Shown here: positions 35,882 to 43,752 of the stretch, one piece after another
Layout of the letters: every line of letters begins with the position of its first letter
Position numbering within the stretch: the first letter of the stretch is position 1
Assembly (NCBI RefSeq): GCF_003173715.1
Contig: NZ_CP029550.1
Location: 744,001-808,000 of the forward strand
DNA from: Methylobacterium durans
GTDB taxonomy: Bacteria; Pseudomonadota; Alphaproteobacteria; Rhizobiales; Beijerinckiaceae
Direction: 5' to 3'
DNA length: 64,000 nt
The notes under the pieces: model-generated
The model's input: the letters and a program-made list of their open reading frames with translations, nothing else
Databases searched by the model: none
What the model was told of the DNA's origin: nothing
Position numbers and translations under genes: made by a program

Positions 35882-36561
35882 TGCGCGCGGCGATCGTCGT
35901 CTTCCCGGGCTCGAACCGCGACGGGGACGTCGCGCGCGCGCTCAGGCTCGCCGGGGCGCAGGTGAGCAAGGTCTGGCACGCCGACACCGCGCTGCCGGAG
36001 GGGACCGACCTCGCCGTCCTGCCGGGCGGCTTCTCCTACGGCGACTACCTGCGCTGCGGTGCCATCGCGGGCCGCGCGGCGGCGATGGACGCGGTGCGCG
36101 CCCACGCGGCGCGGGGCGGCCTCGTGCTCGGCATCTGCAACGGCTTCCAGATCCTCTGCGAATCGGGGCTCCTGCCCGGTGTGCTGATGCGCAACGTGAA
36201 CCGCCGCTTCATCTGCCACCGGCAGACCCTGCGGGTCGAGCGCAACGACACCCGCTTCACCTCGGCCTACGCCAAGGGACAGGTGATCGACGTCTGCGTG
36301 GCGCATGGCGAGGGCAATTACTTCGCCGATCCCGAGACGCTCGCGCGGATCGAGGGCGAGGGGCGCGTCGCCTTCCGCTATTGCGACGCCTCGGGCGAAC
36401 TCACCGTCGACGCGAATCGCAACGGGTCGCTGAACGCGATCGCGGGCATCTACTCGGACAATCGCAACGTCCTCGGGCTGATGCCGCATCCTGAGAATTT
36501 CGTCGAAGGGCTCGTCGGCGGCACCGACGGGCGCGGCCTGTTCCAGAGCCTCGCGGCCTAA
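35881..36561 (+). CDS. purQ: Phosphoribosylformylglycinamidine synthase subunit PurQ
   Basis: Class I glutaminase subunit supplying ammonia to FGAM synthase, 226 residues. The nucleophile Cys lies in L-G-I-C-N-G-F-Q at about 83-90, and the His-Glu pair in L-M-P-H-P-E-N near the end. The N-terminus A-I-V-V-F-P-G-S-N-R-D-G-D and F-S-Y-G-D-Y-L-R-C-G-A are typical. It is coupled to purS by a one-base overlap. Downstream there is a 371-bp space that holds a structured RNA candidate and terminator. Confidence 0.96.
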   Translation: MRAAIVVFPGSNRDGDVARALRLAGAQVSKVWHADTALPEGTDLAVLPGGFSYGDYLRCGAIAGRAAAMDAVRAHAARGGLVLGICNGFQILCESGLLPGVLMRNVNRRFICHRQTLRVERNDTRFTSAYAKGQVIDVCVAHGEGNYFADPETLARIEGEGRVAFRYCDASGELTVDANRNGSLNAIAGIYSDNRNVLGLMPHPENFVEGLVGGTDGRGLFQSLAA

Positions 36562-36604
36562 TCGTCAACGGCCTTAACGCTTCGTTAACCTTTCCGCCGC
36601 ATAA

Positions 36605-36704
36605 AGGAGGCATCCAGTGATCTGGATGTCGAGTGGGACCTCCGTCCACTCTGTTTGATGCCTCCCTGTAGACTCTTCTCAAGCCGCCTTCGGGCGGCTT
36701 TTTT
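36605..36704 (+). ncRNA. Structured small-RNA candidate with anti-Shine-Dalgarno loop
   Basis: A block of about 100 bases after purQ folds well. CATCCAG-TGAT-CTGGATG (36611-36628) and GAGTGG-loop-CCACTC (36631-36651, loop GACCTCCGT) are perfect hairpins; GGAGGCATC (36606-36614) is fully complementary to GATGCCTCC (36657-36665), enclosing them or competing with the first. It ends in a strong intrinsic terminator. Loop and 3' strand expose CCTCC, as in alphaproteobacterial sRNAs that block ribosome-binding sites. Neighbouring TTAAC-rich sequence (36574-36589) could hold the promoter. Whether it is a free sRNA or the 3' UTR of purQ is open. Confidence 0.6.
36681..36704 (+). terminator. Strong Rho-independent terminator
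   Basis: AAGCCGCC-TTCG-GGCGGCTT followed by TTTTC: an 8-bp stem closed by a stable tetraloop and a U tract. It ends the structured RNA and probably the purSQ transcript. Confidence 0.92.
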
Positions 36705-36932
36705 CTTGGGCTCTGACCTTTGTTTCTGCCTGAGGCGAGGGAGCGCCCTGCCGCCCGGCCCGCCATCTCGCGTTCTTGAGAAGCCGGGACGCCTTCTCGC
36801 GCGTTAACCTTACCGACCGGTTAACCCAGCGGAGTTTCGTGCGGGGCGCTAGATTTGCGCCGAAGCATGTCGGAGGCGCCGGACGCGTCCCATTTCGGGA
36901 CGGAACGAGCCGGCCGCGGCACAGGAGGCACG

Positions 36933-37460
36933 ATGAACGGGTACGACGTCACGTTCCGGGACGAGCGGGACTGGGTGAGCTTCGGCGAGACCTACGTCGC
37001 CTCGGAAGCCTTCCGGTCCCTGTTCCGCGACGGCATGGCCCTCGTCGAGGAGACGGCGGCCTATCTCGACGGCGAGGGCCGCGCGGAATCGCGGCTCATC
37101 TCGCGGGACGCCACCCTCGGCTACGCGGCCGAGAGCATGCGGCTGACCACGCTCCTGATGCAGATCGCCTCCTGGCTCCTCGTGCAGCGCGCGGTGGCCG
37201 AGGGCGAGATCACCGCCGTCCAGGCGGTGGAGGAGAAGACACGCGTCCGGCTCAGCACCCTCGACGCGCCGCGGGCGGACACCCTCTCCCTGCTGCCGCT
37301 GCGCCTGCAGGAGCTGACCCGCCGCGCGCGCCGCCTGCACGACCGCATCCTGCATCTCGACGGTCTGATCTCGGAGGACCGGCCGACCCCCGAATCGCGC
37401 GAGAGCCCCGTCGCCGCCCAGCAGGGGCTGCTGCGCTCCGCCTTCGCCGGCCCGCACTGA
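36933..37460 (+). CDS. RcdA/DUF1465-family protein (adaptor of regulated CtrA degradation)
   Basis: Cytoplasmic helical protein of 175 residues in the DUF1465 family, whose Caulobacter member RcdA helps ClpXP degrade the cell-cycle regulator CtrA. The family core is well kept: L-V-E-E-T-A-A-Y-L-D-G-E-G-R, E-S-R-L-I-S-R-D, Y-A-A-E-S-M-R-L-T-T-L-L-M-Q and I-A-S-W-L-L-V-Q-R-A-V. The start at 36933 is chosen for its AGGAGGCACG site; ATG at 36867 is in frame but poorly placed. CpdR, the other partner, is not certain in the window, although a single-domain regulator is encoded at 58.1-58.4 kb. Confidence 0.88.
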   Translation: MNGYDVTFRDERDWVSFGETYVASEAFRSLFRDGMALVEETAAYLDGEGRAESRLISRDATLGYAAESMRLTTLLMQIASWLLVQRAVAEGEITAVQAVEEKTRVRLSTLDAPRADTLSLLPLRLQELTRRARRLHDRILHLDGLISEDRPTPESRESPVAAQQGLLRSAFAGPH

Positions 37461-37484
37461 GCCGAGGCACCCCGAAACGAGAAC

Positions 37485-37508
37485 GGGCGGCCCCGTCCGG
37501 AGCCGCCC
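37485..37508 (-). terminator. Terminator of rpmE (may serve both strands)
   Basis: GGGCGGC/GCCGCCC stem (37485-37491 and 37502-37508) with a 10-base loop. On the minus strand it is followed by GTTCTCGTTTC, so it should stop rpmE; it also lies 25 bp after the rcdA stop. Confidence 0.7.
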
Positions 37509-37537
37509 GCCGATTCGCCCGCGCTGGTCCGCGGCGC

Positions 37538-37792
37538 TTACTTCTTGCCGAAGCTGAGGCTGCCGAAGCGCGAGTTGAAGCGCGAGACGCGGCCGCCGCG
37601 ATCGAGCATCTTCTGCTCGCCGCCGGTCCAGGCCGGGTGGGTGAGCGGGTCGATGTCGAGGTTGAGCGTGTCGCCTTCCTTGCCGTAGGTCGAGCGGGTC
37701 GTGTACTCGGACCCATCGGTCATCACGACCTTGATGAAGTGGTAGTCGGGATGCTCGGTCCCCTTGGCCTTGGCGGCCGCATTCTTTGCCAT
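37538..37792 (-). CDS. rpmE: 50S ribosomal protein L31
   Basis: Ribosomal protein of 84 residues for the large subunit. The conserved [21 protein letters not shown] and [16 protein letters not shown] blocks are present. It has no C-x-x-C zinc pair, so it is the zinc-free form. The start at 37792 gives the short leader [11 protein letters not shown]; longer in-frame extension has no support. It is divergent from the ABC exporter gene, which starts 166 bp away. Confidence 0.96.
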   Translation of the reverse strand: MAKNAAAKAKGTEHPDYHFIKVVMTDGSEYTTRSTYGKEGDTLNLDIDPLTHPAWTGGEQKMLDRGGRVSRFNSRFGSLSFGKK

Positions 37793-37957
37793 GACGAAGT
37801 CCTCGAATAGCCACGCCGACCGGCCCGTTTCGGCGGCCCGCGGCCATTGAACACGCGCAATCGGATGAAGGCGCGCGTATACCGCAGCCGGTTCCGGCGA
37901 ACAAGCGTGGACGAAACCCGAGTTTGAGTGAGTGTGCGACGATGATGGCGAGGCACG

Positions 37958-39799
37958 ATGGCCGCCCCTGAGACGAATCGCGGCGCCGACCGCAGCAAGG
38001 CGTCCTTGAGCGCGCTGCGACCGCTCGTGCCCTTCGCCGCGGCCTATCGCGGGCGGATCCTGGCCGCCTTCGTCTCCCTCGTCTTCGCCTCGGGCGCGAC
38101 GCTCGTGGTGCCGATCGCCATGCGGCGCGTCATCGACCACGGCTTCTCGCCGGAGGGCCACAGCGTCATCGACGCCTATTTCATGGCGCTGCTCGGGGTC
38201 GTGGCCGTCCTCGCCCTGTCGAGCGCCGCGCGCTACTACACCGTGGTGAGCCTCGGCGAGCGCGTCGTCGCCGATCTGCGCTCGGCCGTGTTCCGGCAGC
38301 TGACGATCCTCGACCCCGCCTTCTTCGACAAAGCGCAGTCCGGCGAGATCGTCTCGCGCCTGACCGCGGACGCGACCCAGGTCAAATCCGTCTTCGGCGT
38401 CTCGATCTCGATCCTCCTGCGCAACGCCTTCCTGTTCGTCGGCGCGGTCACCATGATGGTGATCACGAGCCCGCAGCTCTCCGTTCTGGTCCTCGCGGCG
38501 ATCCCGCTCATCGTCTTTCCGCTGATCCTGTCCGGGCGGGGCGTGCGCCGCCGCTCCCGCGCCGCGCAGGATCGGCTGGCCGACGCCTCGGCCTACGCGG
38601 CGGAGGCGGTCGGCGCCGTACGCACGATGCAGGCCTTCGGGATGGGCCCGGCGACCGCCAAGCGCTTCGCCACGGCCTCCGAGAACGCCTACGGCGCCGC
38701 CCGCGCCTCCATCACGGCCCGCGCGCTGCTCACGGGCGTCGCCATCTTCCTCATCTCGGCGAGCGTCGTCGGGGTGATGTGGTACGGCGCCCAAGGGGTG
38801 CTCAGCCACACGATGACGGCGGGCCAGCTCTCCCAGTTCGTGCTCTACGCCGTCTTCGGCGCGAGCGCGCTCGGCCAGCTCTCGGAGGTCTACGGCGAAC
38901 TCTCGCAGGCCGCCGGCGCCGCCGAGCGCCTCGGCGAGATCCTGGCCGCCGAGCCCGCCATCCGCGCGCCCGCCGCCCCGCGTCCGCTGCCGCAGCCCCC
39001 GCGCGGCGAGATCGCCTTCGACGCCGTCCGCTTCGCCTACCCGACGCGGCCCGAATACGCCTCGCTGAACGGCATCAGCTTCACGGCGGCGCCGGGCGAG
39101 CGCATCGCCATCGTCGGCCCCTCCGGCGCCGGAAAGACGACGGTGCTGCAATTGCTGCTCCGGTTCTACGATCCGCAATCCGGCACGGTGCGGATCGACG
39201 GAATCGACATCGCGCAGGCCGATCCGGACGCGGTGCGGACGCGCCTGTCCCTCGTCCCCCAGGACCCGACCGTGTTCTCGGGCTCGGTGCTGGAGAACAT
39301 CCGCTACGGCCGGCCCGAGGCGAGCGAGGACGAGGTGCGCCGGGCGGCCGCGCTCGCCAACGCGGCGGGCTTCATCGCAGCGCTGCCCGAGGGCTACGAG
39401 ACCCGCGTCGGCGAGCGCGGCGTCACCCTGTCGGGCGGTCAGCGCCAGCGCATCGCGATCGCCCGGGCGATCCTCAAGGACGCACCGATCCTGCTCCTCG
39501 ACGAGGCGACCTCGGCCCTCGACGCCGAGAGCGAGCGCGCGGTGCAATCGGCCCTCGACACGCTGATGCAGGGCCGCACCACCCTGGTGATCGCCCACCG
39601 CCTCGCCACGATCCGCGCCGCCGACCGCATCCTCGTCCTCGACGAGGGGCGGATCGTCGAGGAGGGCACCCACGAGAGCCTGCTGGCGCAGGGCGCGCTC
39701 TACGCGCAGCTCGCCGCGCTCCAGTTCACGGACGCCCTCGACGAGACCGCCCGGGGCAAGGAGCCGCGCCTGCGCGCGGCGCTGCCGGCCGCGGAGTAG
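37958..39799 (+). CDS. MsbA-type ABC exporter (fused permease-ATPase)
   Basis: Inner-membrane half-transporter of 613 residues. Six transmembrane segments occupy about 30-325. The ATPase domain is intact: Walker [10 protein letters not shown], signature [10 protein letters not shown], Walker [13 protein letters not shown]. It belongs to the lipid/drug exporter group (MsbA, BmrA-like); substrate unknown. The next gene starts 10 bp downstream on the same strand, so the two may be co-transcribed. The C-terminal extension after the ATPase is about 30 residues. Confidence 0.9.
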   Translation: MAAPETNRGADRSKASLSALRPLVPFAAAYRGRILAAFVSLVFASGATLVVPIAMRRVIDHGFSPEGHSVIDAYFMALLGVVAVLALSSAARYYTVVSLGERVVADLRSAVFRQLTILDPAFFDKAQSGEIVSRLTADATQVKSVFGVSISILLRNAFLFVGAVTMMVITSPQLSVLVLAAIPLIVFPLILSGRGVRRRSRAAQDRLADASAYAAEAVGAVRTMQAFGMGPATAKRFATASENAYGAARASITARALLTGVAIFLISASVVGVMWYGAQGVLSHTMTAGQLSQFVLYAVFGASALGQLSEVYGELSQAAGAAERLGEILAAEPAIRAPAAPRPLPQPPRGEIAFDAVRFAYPTRPEYASLNGISFTAAPGERIAIVGPSGAGKTTVLQLLLRFYDPQSGTVRIDGIDIAQADPDAVRTRLSLVPQDPTVFSGSVLENIRYGRPEASEDEVRRAAALANAAGFIAALPEGYETRVGERGVTLSGGQRQRIAIARAILKDAPILLLDEATSALDAESERAVQSALDTLMQGRTTLVIAHRLATIRAADRILVLDEGRIVEEGTHESLLAQGALYAQLAALQFTDALDETARGKEPRLRAALPAAE

Positions 39800-39809
39800 A
39801 GCGCCCGCC

Positions 39810-40414
39810 TTGGCCGACCTGTCCCGCTTCCCGCGCCTGCCGCTCATCGGCCTGCCGACGCCGATCGAGCCGCTGGAGGGCCTGAGCCGCCACCTCGGGT
39901 CGGCCCTGTCCGGCGTGCGGCTCCTCGTGAAGCGCGACGATCTCGCGGGCTTCGGCGGCGGCGGCAACAAGCTGCGCAAGCTCGAATTCCTGCTCGGCGC
40001 CGCCCGCCGGGAGGGAGCCGACACGGTGATCACGGTCGGCGCCCTCCAGTCGAATCACGCGCGGCTCACGGCCGCCGCCGCGGCGCGCTCGGGCTTCGCC
40101 TGCGAGCTTGTCCTGACCCGCACCGTGAAGCGGGAGGATGCCGACTACACCGGCTCCGGCAACCGCTTCCTGGACGACCTGTTCGGCGCCCGCGTCCACG
40201 TTCTGCCCGGCGAGGCCGACGCGCTCGCCGCCGCCGAGGAGCGGGCCACCCGGCTGCGCGAGCAGGGCCGCCGGGTCTACGTCTTCCCCTCCGGCGGATC
40301 GAGCGCGGTCGGCTGCCTCGGCTACGCGGCCTGCGCCGACGAGATCCTGCGGCAGGCGGACGCGATGGGCCTCGCCCTCGCGAACATCGTGGTGCCGAAC
40401 GGCAGCAGCGGGAC
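39810..40414 (+). pseudogene. D-cysteine desulfhydrase-like gene, 5' part, split by IS
   Basis: First 201 codons of a PLP-dependent D-cysteine desulfhydrase/ACC deaminase-type enzyme, which turns D-cysteine into pyruvate, H2S and ammonia. Start is TTG at 39810. [12 protein letters not shown] holds the PLP lysine Lys54, then Q-S-N-H-A-R and P-S-G-G-S-S-A-V-G. The native frame ends at N-G-S-S-G-T where the insertion begins; the apparent continuation to 40460 is IS sequence. The 3' part at 41949-42363 resumes in register (G-T-H-A-G-L), restoring a 339-residue product with loss of the duplicated 4 bases. The enzyme is therefore inactivated here. Confidence 0.92.
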
Positions 40415-40434
40415 GATTGTGTTGAAAAACTCGG
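40415..40434 (+). repeat. IS left inverted repeat
   Basis: GATTGTGTTGAAAAACTCGG; 17 of 20 bases match the right end when reverse-complemented. Confidence 0.85.
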
Positions 40435-40493
40435 GTGTTGCGGCGGTAGTCGTGAGGTGATTCACTTCTGTCGAGAGACGGAGACCGAAGCAG

Positions 40494-41867
40494 ATGATGG
40501 GACCTCGGCAAGTCGAGCAGGGTGCCCTGTTCTACGAGTTCTCGCTCGATACACATATCCCAGCCGACCATCTGCTGCGCGCCATCGACCGCTTCGTTGA
40601 CCTGTCGGGTCTACGCGCGCACCTGCAGCCGTTCTACAGCTCGACGGGCCGGCCCTCGGTCGACCCCGAGTTGATGATCCGCATGCTGCTCATCGGCTAC
40701 TGCTTCGGCATCCGATCCGAGCGCCGCCTGTGCGACGAGGTCCACCTCAATCTCGCCTATCGCTGGTTCTGCCGGCTCGGGCTCGACGGCCGGGTGCCGG
40801 ACCATTCGACCTTCTCCAAGAACCGCCATGGCCGCTTCCGCGACAGCGACCTGCTGCGCTGCTTGTTCGAGACCGTGCTCGCCCGCTGCATCGCCGAGGG
40901 GCTCGTGGGCGGCGAGGGCTTCGCGGTCGACGCCAGCCTTATCAAGGCTGATGCCAACCGGCAGAAGGGTGTTGAGGGTACGAACGGCCTGCCACCCGAG
41001 AGCGTCAGCCGCGCCGCCCGGGAGTACCTGGCTGTGCTCGACGACGCCGCGTTCGGAGCTGCGACGCCGGTCGTGCCTAAGCTCGTTTCCCCCGCCGACC
41101 CGGCCGCGCGCTGGACGGGTGCGGACGGTGGGCTGGCCTACTTCGCCTACGCGGCCAACTACCTGATCGACCTCGACCACGCGGTCATCGTGGACGTCGA
41201 GCCGACCACCGCGATCCGGCAGGCCGAGGTCACGGCCGCCAAGCGCATGATCGTGCGCTCGCGCGAGCGCTTCGACCTCTACCCGGCCCGGCTCGCCGGT
41301 GACAGCGGTTACGGCTCGGCCGCGATGCTGGGCTGGCTCGCCCACGAGCAGGGCATCGAGCCGCACATCCCCGTCTTCGATAAGTCCGAGCGCCGCGACG
41401 GCACCTTCAGCCGGTCGGCCTTCACCTACGACCCTGGCGCCGACGCCTACACCTGCCCGGCCGGCAAGCACCTGCGGCAACGCCAGAAGGTCTATCGGTC
41501 ACCGCCCCCGCTCGTCGACGCAGACGGGATGCTGCGCTACCGCGCGAGCAAGTACGACTGCGAAGCTTGCGCGCTGAAGCCACGATGCTGCCCCAACGCA
41601 TCCGCCCGCAAGATCCCACGCTCGATCCACGAGGGCGCCCGGCAGATGGCGCGCGACATCTGCGCCTCGGAGGCGGGCCGTACCTCGCGGCGTGAGCGCA
41701 AGAAGGTCGAGATGCTGTTTGCCCACCTTAAGCGGATCCTGCGGCTGGATCGGCTTCGGTTGCGGGGGCCAGACGGGGCCCGAGACGAGTTCCACCTCGC
41801 GGCCGCCGCCCAGAACCTATGGAAGCTGGCCAAGCTGATCCCGCTGGGGCAGCCGAGCCTAGCCTGA
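40494..41867 (+). CDS. IS1182-family transposase
   Basis: Transposase of 457 residues that mobilises the surrounding element by DDE chemistry. The N-terminal domain (DUF772 type) has L-F-Y-E-F-S-L-D-T-H-I-P-A-D-H-L-L and R-P-S-V-D-P-E-L-M-I-R-M-L-L-I-G-Y. Catalytic residues are likely Asp146 (F-A-V-D-A-S), Asp270 (L-A-G-D-S-G-Y-G) and Glu406 (R-K-K-V-E-M-L-F-A-H-L-K). A cysteine cluster C-E-A-C then C-C-P near 356-367 fits the zinc ribbon of the family. No stop or frameshift is present. Two adjacent ATG codons open the frame; the first is used. Confidence 0.93.
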   Translation: MMGPRQVEQGALFYEFSLDTHIPADHLLRAIDRFVDLSGLRAHLQPFYSSTGRPSVDPELMIRMLLIGYCFGIRSERRLCDEVHLNLAYRWFCRLGLDGRVPDHSTFSKNRHGRFRDSDLLRCLFETVLARCIAEGLVGGEGFAVDASLIKADANRQKGVEGTNGLPPESVSRAAREYLAVLDDAAFGAATPVVPKLVSPADPAARWTGADGGLAYFAYAANYLIDLDHAVIVDVEPTTAIRQAEVTAAKRMIVRSRERFDLYPARLAGDSGYGSAAMLGWLAHEQGIEPHIPVFDKSERRDGTFSRSAFTYDPGADAYTCPAGKHLRQRQKVYRSPPPLVDADGMLRYRASKYDCEACALKPRCCPNASARKIPRSIHEGARQMARDICASEAGRTSRRERKKVEMLFAHLKRILRLDRLRLRGPDGARDEFHLAAAAQNLWKLAKLIPLGQPSLA

Positions 41868-41924
41868 CCGGCTGGCGGGAGCCCCCCGGCCAAGCACCCG
41901 GTCAAATCTCAATCCAGGCCAACC

Positions 41925-41944
41925 GCGAGTTTTTCAACGAAATC
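41925..41944 (-). repeat. IS right inverted repeat
   Basis: Reads GATTTCGTTGAAAAACTCGC on the minus strand and pairs with the left end at 40415. Confidence 0.85.
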
Positions 41945-41948
41945 GGAC

Positions 41949-42363
41949 CCACGCGGGCCTCGCCGCGGGCCTCAAGGCGGCCGGCCGGAACCCCCGGCTC
42001 GCGCGCTCCCACACGGTGCTCGCCCCGGCCGAGCAGGCGGCGGCGACGACCCTGGCGAAGGCGAACGCCACCCTCGACCTCGTGGCGCCGGGCACGCGCC
42101 TCGAGCCCGGCGCGATCGATGTGGACGGCGCCCATCGCGGCGCGGATTACGGCATCCCGACCGACGCCATGCGCGAGGCGGTCCGCCTGATGGCCCGAAC
42201 GGAGGGTCTCCTCCTCGATCCGGTCTACAGCGGCAAAGCCTTCGCCGGCCTCCTGCACGACATCCGGTCCGGCCGCTACCCGGCGGGTTCGACCGTGCTC
42301 TACGTCATGACGGGCGGCGTCCCGGGCCTCTTCGCCTACCGCGGCGCCTTCGAGGACGAATAG
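41949..42363 (+). pseudogene. D-cysteine desulfhydrase-like gene, 3' part
   Basis: Remaining 138 codons of the split enzyme: H-A-G-L-A-A-G-L-K through D-Y-G-I-P-T-D-A-M-R-E-A-V and L-D-P-V-Y-S-G-K-A-F-A-G-L to T-G-G-V-P-G-L-F-A-Y. These are the conserved C-terminal blocks of the fold-type II PLP family. It has no start of its own in this frame and cannot form an active enzyme. An unrelated ATG at 42016 opens a shorter in-frame piece that is not a separate gene. Confidence 0.92.
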
Positions 42364-42372
42364 GCGCGGGTG

Positions 42373-42727
42373 TCCTCTCGTTCCGAGAGGGACAGGGCGA
42401 GGGGTGCGATCTCTCCGGATGACGCGCACCCCTCACCCGGTGCGCCGACGCGCACTCGACCTCTCCCGAACGGGAGAGGTGGTGTCGCGGGTCCCATCTC
42501 CCGTTCGGGAGAGGGACAGGGTGAGGGGTGCGATTTCTCCGGATAACGCGCATCCCTCACCCGGTGCGCTGACGCGCACTCGACCTCTCCCGAACGGGAG
42601 AGGTGGGTCGCGGGTCCCCTCTCCCTTTCGGGAGAGGGACAGGGTGAGGGGTGCGACCTCTCCGGATAGGTCGCACCCCTCACCCGGTCGGCTGACGCCG
42701 ACTCGACCTCTCCCGAACGGGAGAGGT
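42373..42727. repeat. Three tandem copies of a REP-like palindromic unit
   Basis: Units of about 105-110 bp with a repeat period near 120 bp. Each begins and ends with a near-palindrome around CTCTCCCGTTCGGGAGAGG or CCTCTCCCGAACGGGAGAGG, with an inner pair GGGTGAGGGGTGCGA and GCACCCCTCACCCGG. The copies differ at a few bases. They fill the 372-bp gap after the split desulfhydrase gene. No gene is visible in it. The same unit occurs singly at 16163-16272, with a partial arm near 31590. Confidence 0.88.
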
Positions 42728-42735
42728 GAGACACC

Positions 42736-43749
42736 CTACCGCTCCGTCAGCTTGAGCTCGATGCGCCGGTTGCGCGCGTAGGATTCCTCGGTCGTGCCCG
42801 CGTCGAGGGGCTGGAACTCGCCGAAGGCGCCGGCGAGGAGCCGCTGGGGCGGGATGCCCCTTCCCGCGAGGTACTGGACCACCGCGATGGCGCGGGCCGC
42901 CGAGAGCGACCAGTTCGACGGGAACTGAGAACTCGCGATCGGGCGCGCATCGGTGTGGCCGTCGACACGCAGCACCCAGGGCAGATCCGCCGGGATCTGC
43001 TTGGCGAGATCGAGGATCGCGCCGGCGATCCGGTCGAGCTCCGGCCCCGCCTCCGCCTTGAGGGCGGCCGAGCCCGCCGGGAACAGCACCTCGGATTGCA
43101 GCACGAAGCGGTCGCCGACCACGCGTATGTCGCTGCGGTTGCCGAGGATCTGGCGCAGGCGCCCGAAGAAGTCCGAGCGATAGCGGGCGAGTTCCTGGAC
43201 CTTCTGCGCGAGCGCCACGTTGAGGCGGCTGCCGAGATCGGCGATGCGGGCCTGGCTCTCGCGGTCGCGCGTCTCGGAGGCGGCGAGCGCGTCCTCCAGC
43301 GCCGCGAGCTGGCGCCGCATGGCGCTGATCTGCTGGTTCAGGAGGTCGATCTGGTTGAGGGCGCGGGAGGTCGCGCCGCGCTCGGCCTGGAGCTGCTTGT
43401 CGAGGGCGCCCGTCTGGCCCTGCGCCGCGGCGCCCGCCTCCACCTCCGCCTTCAGCCGGTCGCGGTCGGCCTCCGCCGTGAGCAACGTGGTGCGCAGATT
43501 CTGCGCGCCCTCCTCCTGCGCACGCCGGTTCGAGCGCTCCAGGGCCAGGAGGTCGGTGAGGTCGGCGATCTGGCGGTTCAGCTTGTCCAGCACCGTGTCG
43601 CGGCCGGTGATCTCCTGCGACAGGAAGAACTGCCCGACGACGAAGATCGTGAGCAGGAACACCACCGAGAGCAGCAACGTCGCGAGGGCGTCGACGTAGC
43701 CCGGCCAGACGTTGAGGGCGCGCTCGCGCCGGGCCGTGCGGGAGGCCAC
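42736..43749 (-). CDS. OmpA/MotB-like peptidoglycan-binding protein
   Basis: Inner-membrane protein of 337 residues with a MotB-like layout: a basic N-terminus, one transmembrane helix (about 18-44, Y-V-D-A-L-A-T-L-L-L-S-V-V-F-L-L-T-I-F), a long coiled coil (about 50-200) and a C-terminal OmpA domain (about 215-335) with V-L-F-P-A-G-S-A-A-L-K, V-D-G-H-T-D-A-R-P-I and R-A-I-A-V-V-Q-Y-L. The Asp in the helix (V-D-A-L) is where MotB has its proton-binding Asp. It pairs with the MotA/TolQ-like gene directly upstream (3 bp gap), so the two should form a proton-driven complex anchored in the wall, probably not flagellar. Confidence 0.9.
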   Translation of the reverse strand: MASRTARRERALNVWPGYVDALATLLLSVVFLLTIFVVGQFFLSQEITGRDTVLDKLNRQIADLTDLLALERSNRRAQEEGAQNLRTTLLTAEADRDRLKAEVEAGAAAQGQTGALDKQLQAERGATSRALNQIDLLNQQISAMRRQLAALEDALAASETRDRESQARIADLGSRLNVALAQKVQELARYRSDFFGRLRQILGNRSDIRVVGDRFVLQSEVLFPAGSAALKAEAGPELDRIAGAILDLAKQIPADLPWVLRVDGHTDARPIASSQFPSNWSLSAARAIAVVQYLAGRGIPPQRLLAGAFGEFQPLDAGTTEESYARNRRIELKLTER

Positions 43750-43752
43750 GGC

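Larger units (their letters stand above)
40415..41944 (+). mobile_element. IS1182-like insertion sequence, 1,530 bp
   Basis: The element has imperfect terminal inverted repeats with core GTTGAAAAACTCG (left end from 40415, right end to 41944) and encodes one transposase. GGAC is present on both sides (40411-40414 and 41945-41948) as a 4-bp target duplication. It interrupts the D-cysteine desulfhydrase gene. Good end matches, an intact transposase frame and intact duplication indicate a recent, likely active insertion. Confidence 0.92.

Noticed and set aside
39810..40460. Intact 216-residue D-cysteine desulfhydrase
   Set aside because: The last 14 codons are IS sequence; conserved C-terminal blocks lie beyond the IS.
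42373..42727. CRISPR-like array
   Set aside because: The repeats are nested palindromes in three copies, the sequences between them are also conserved, and no cas gene is present.
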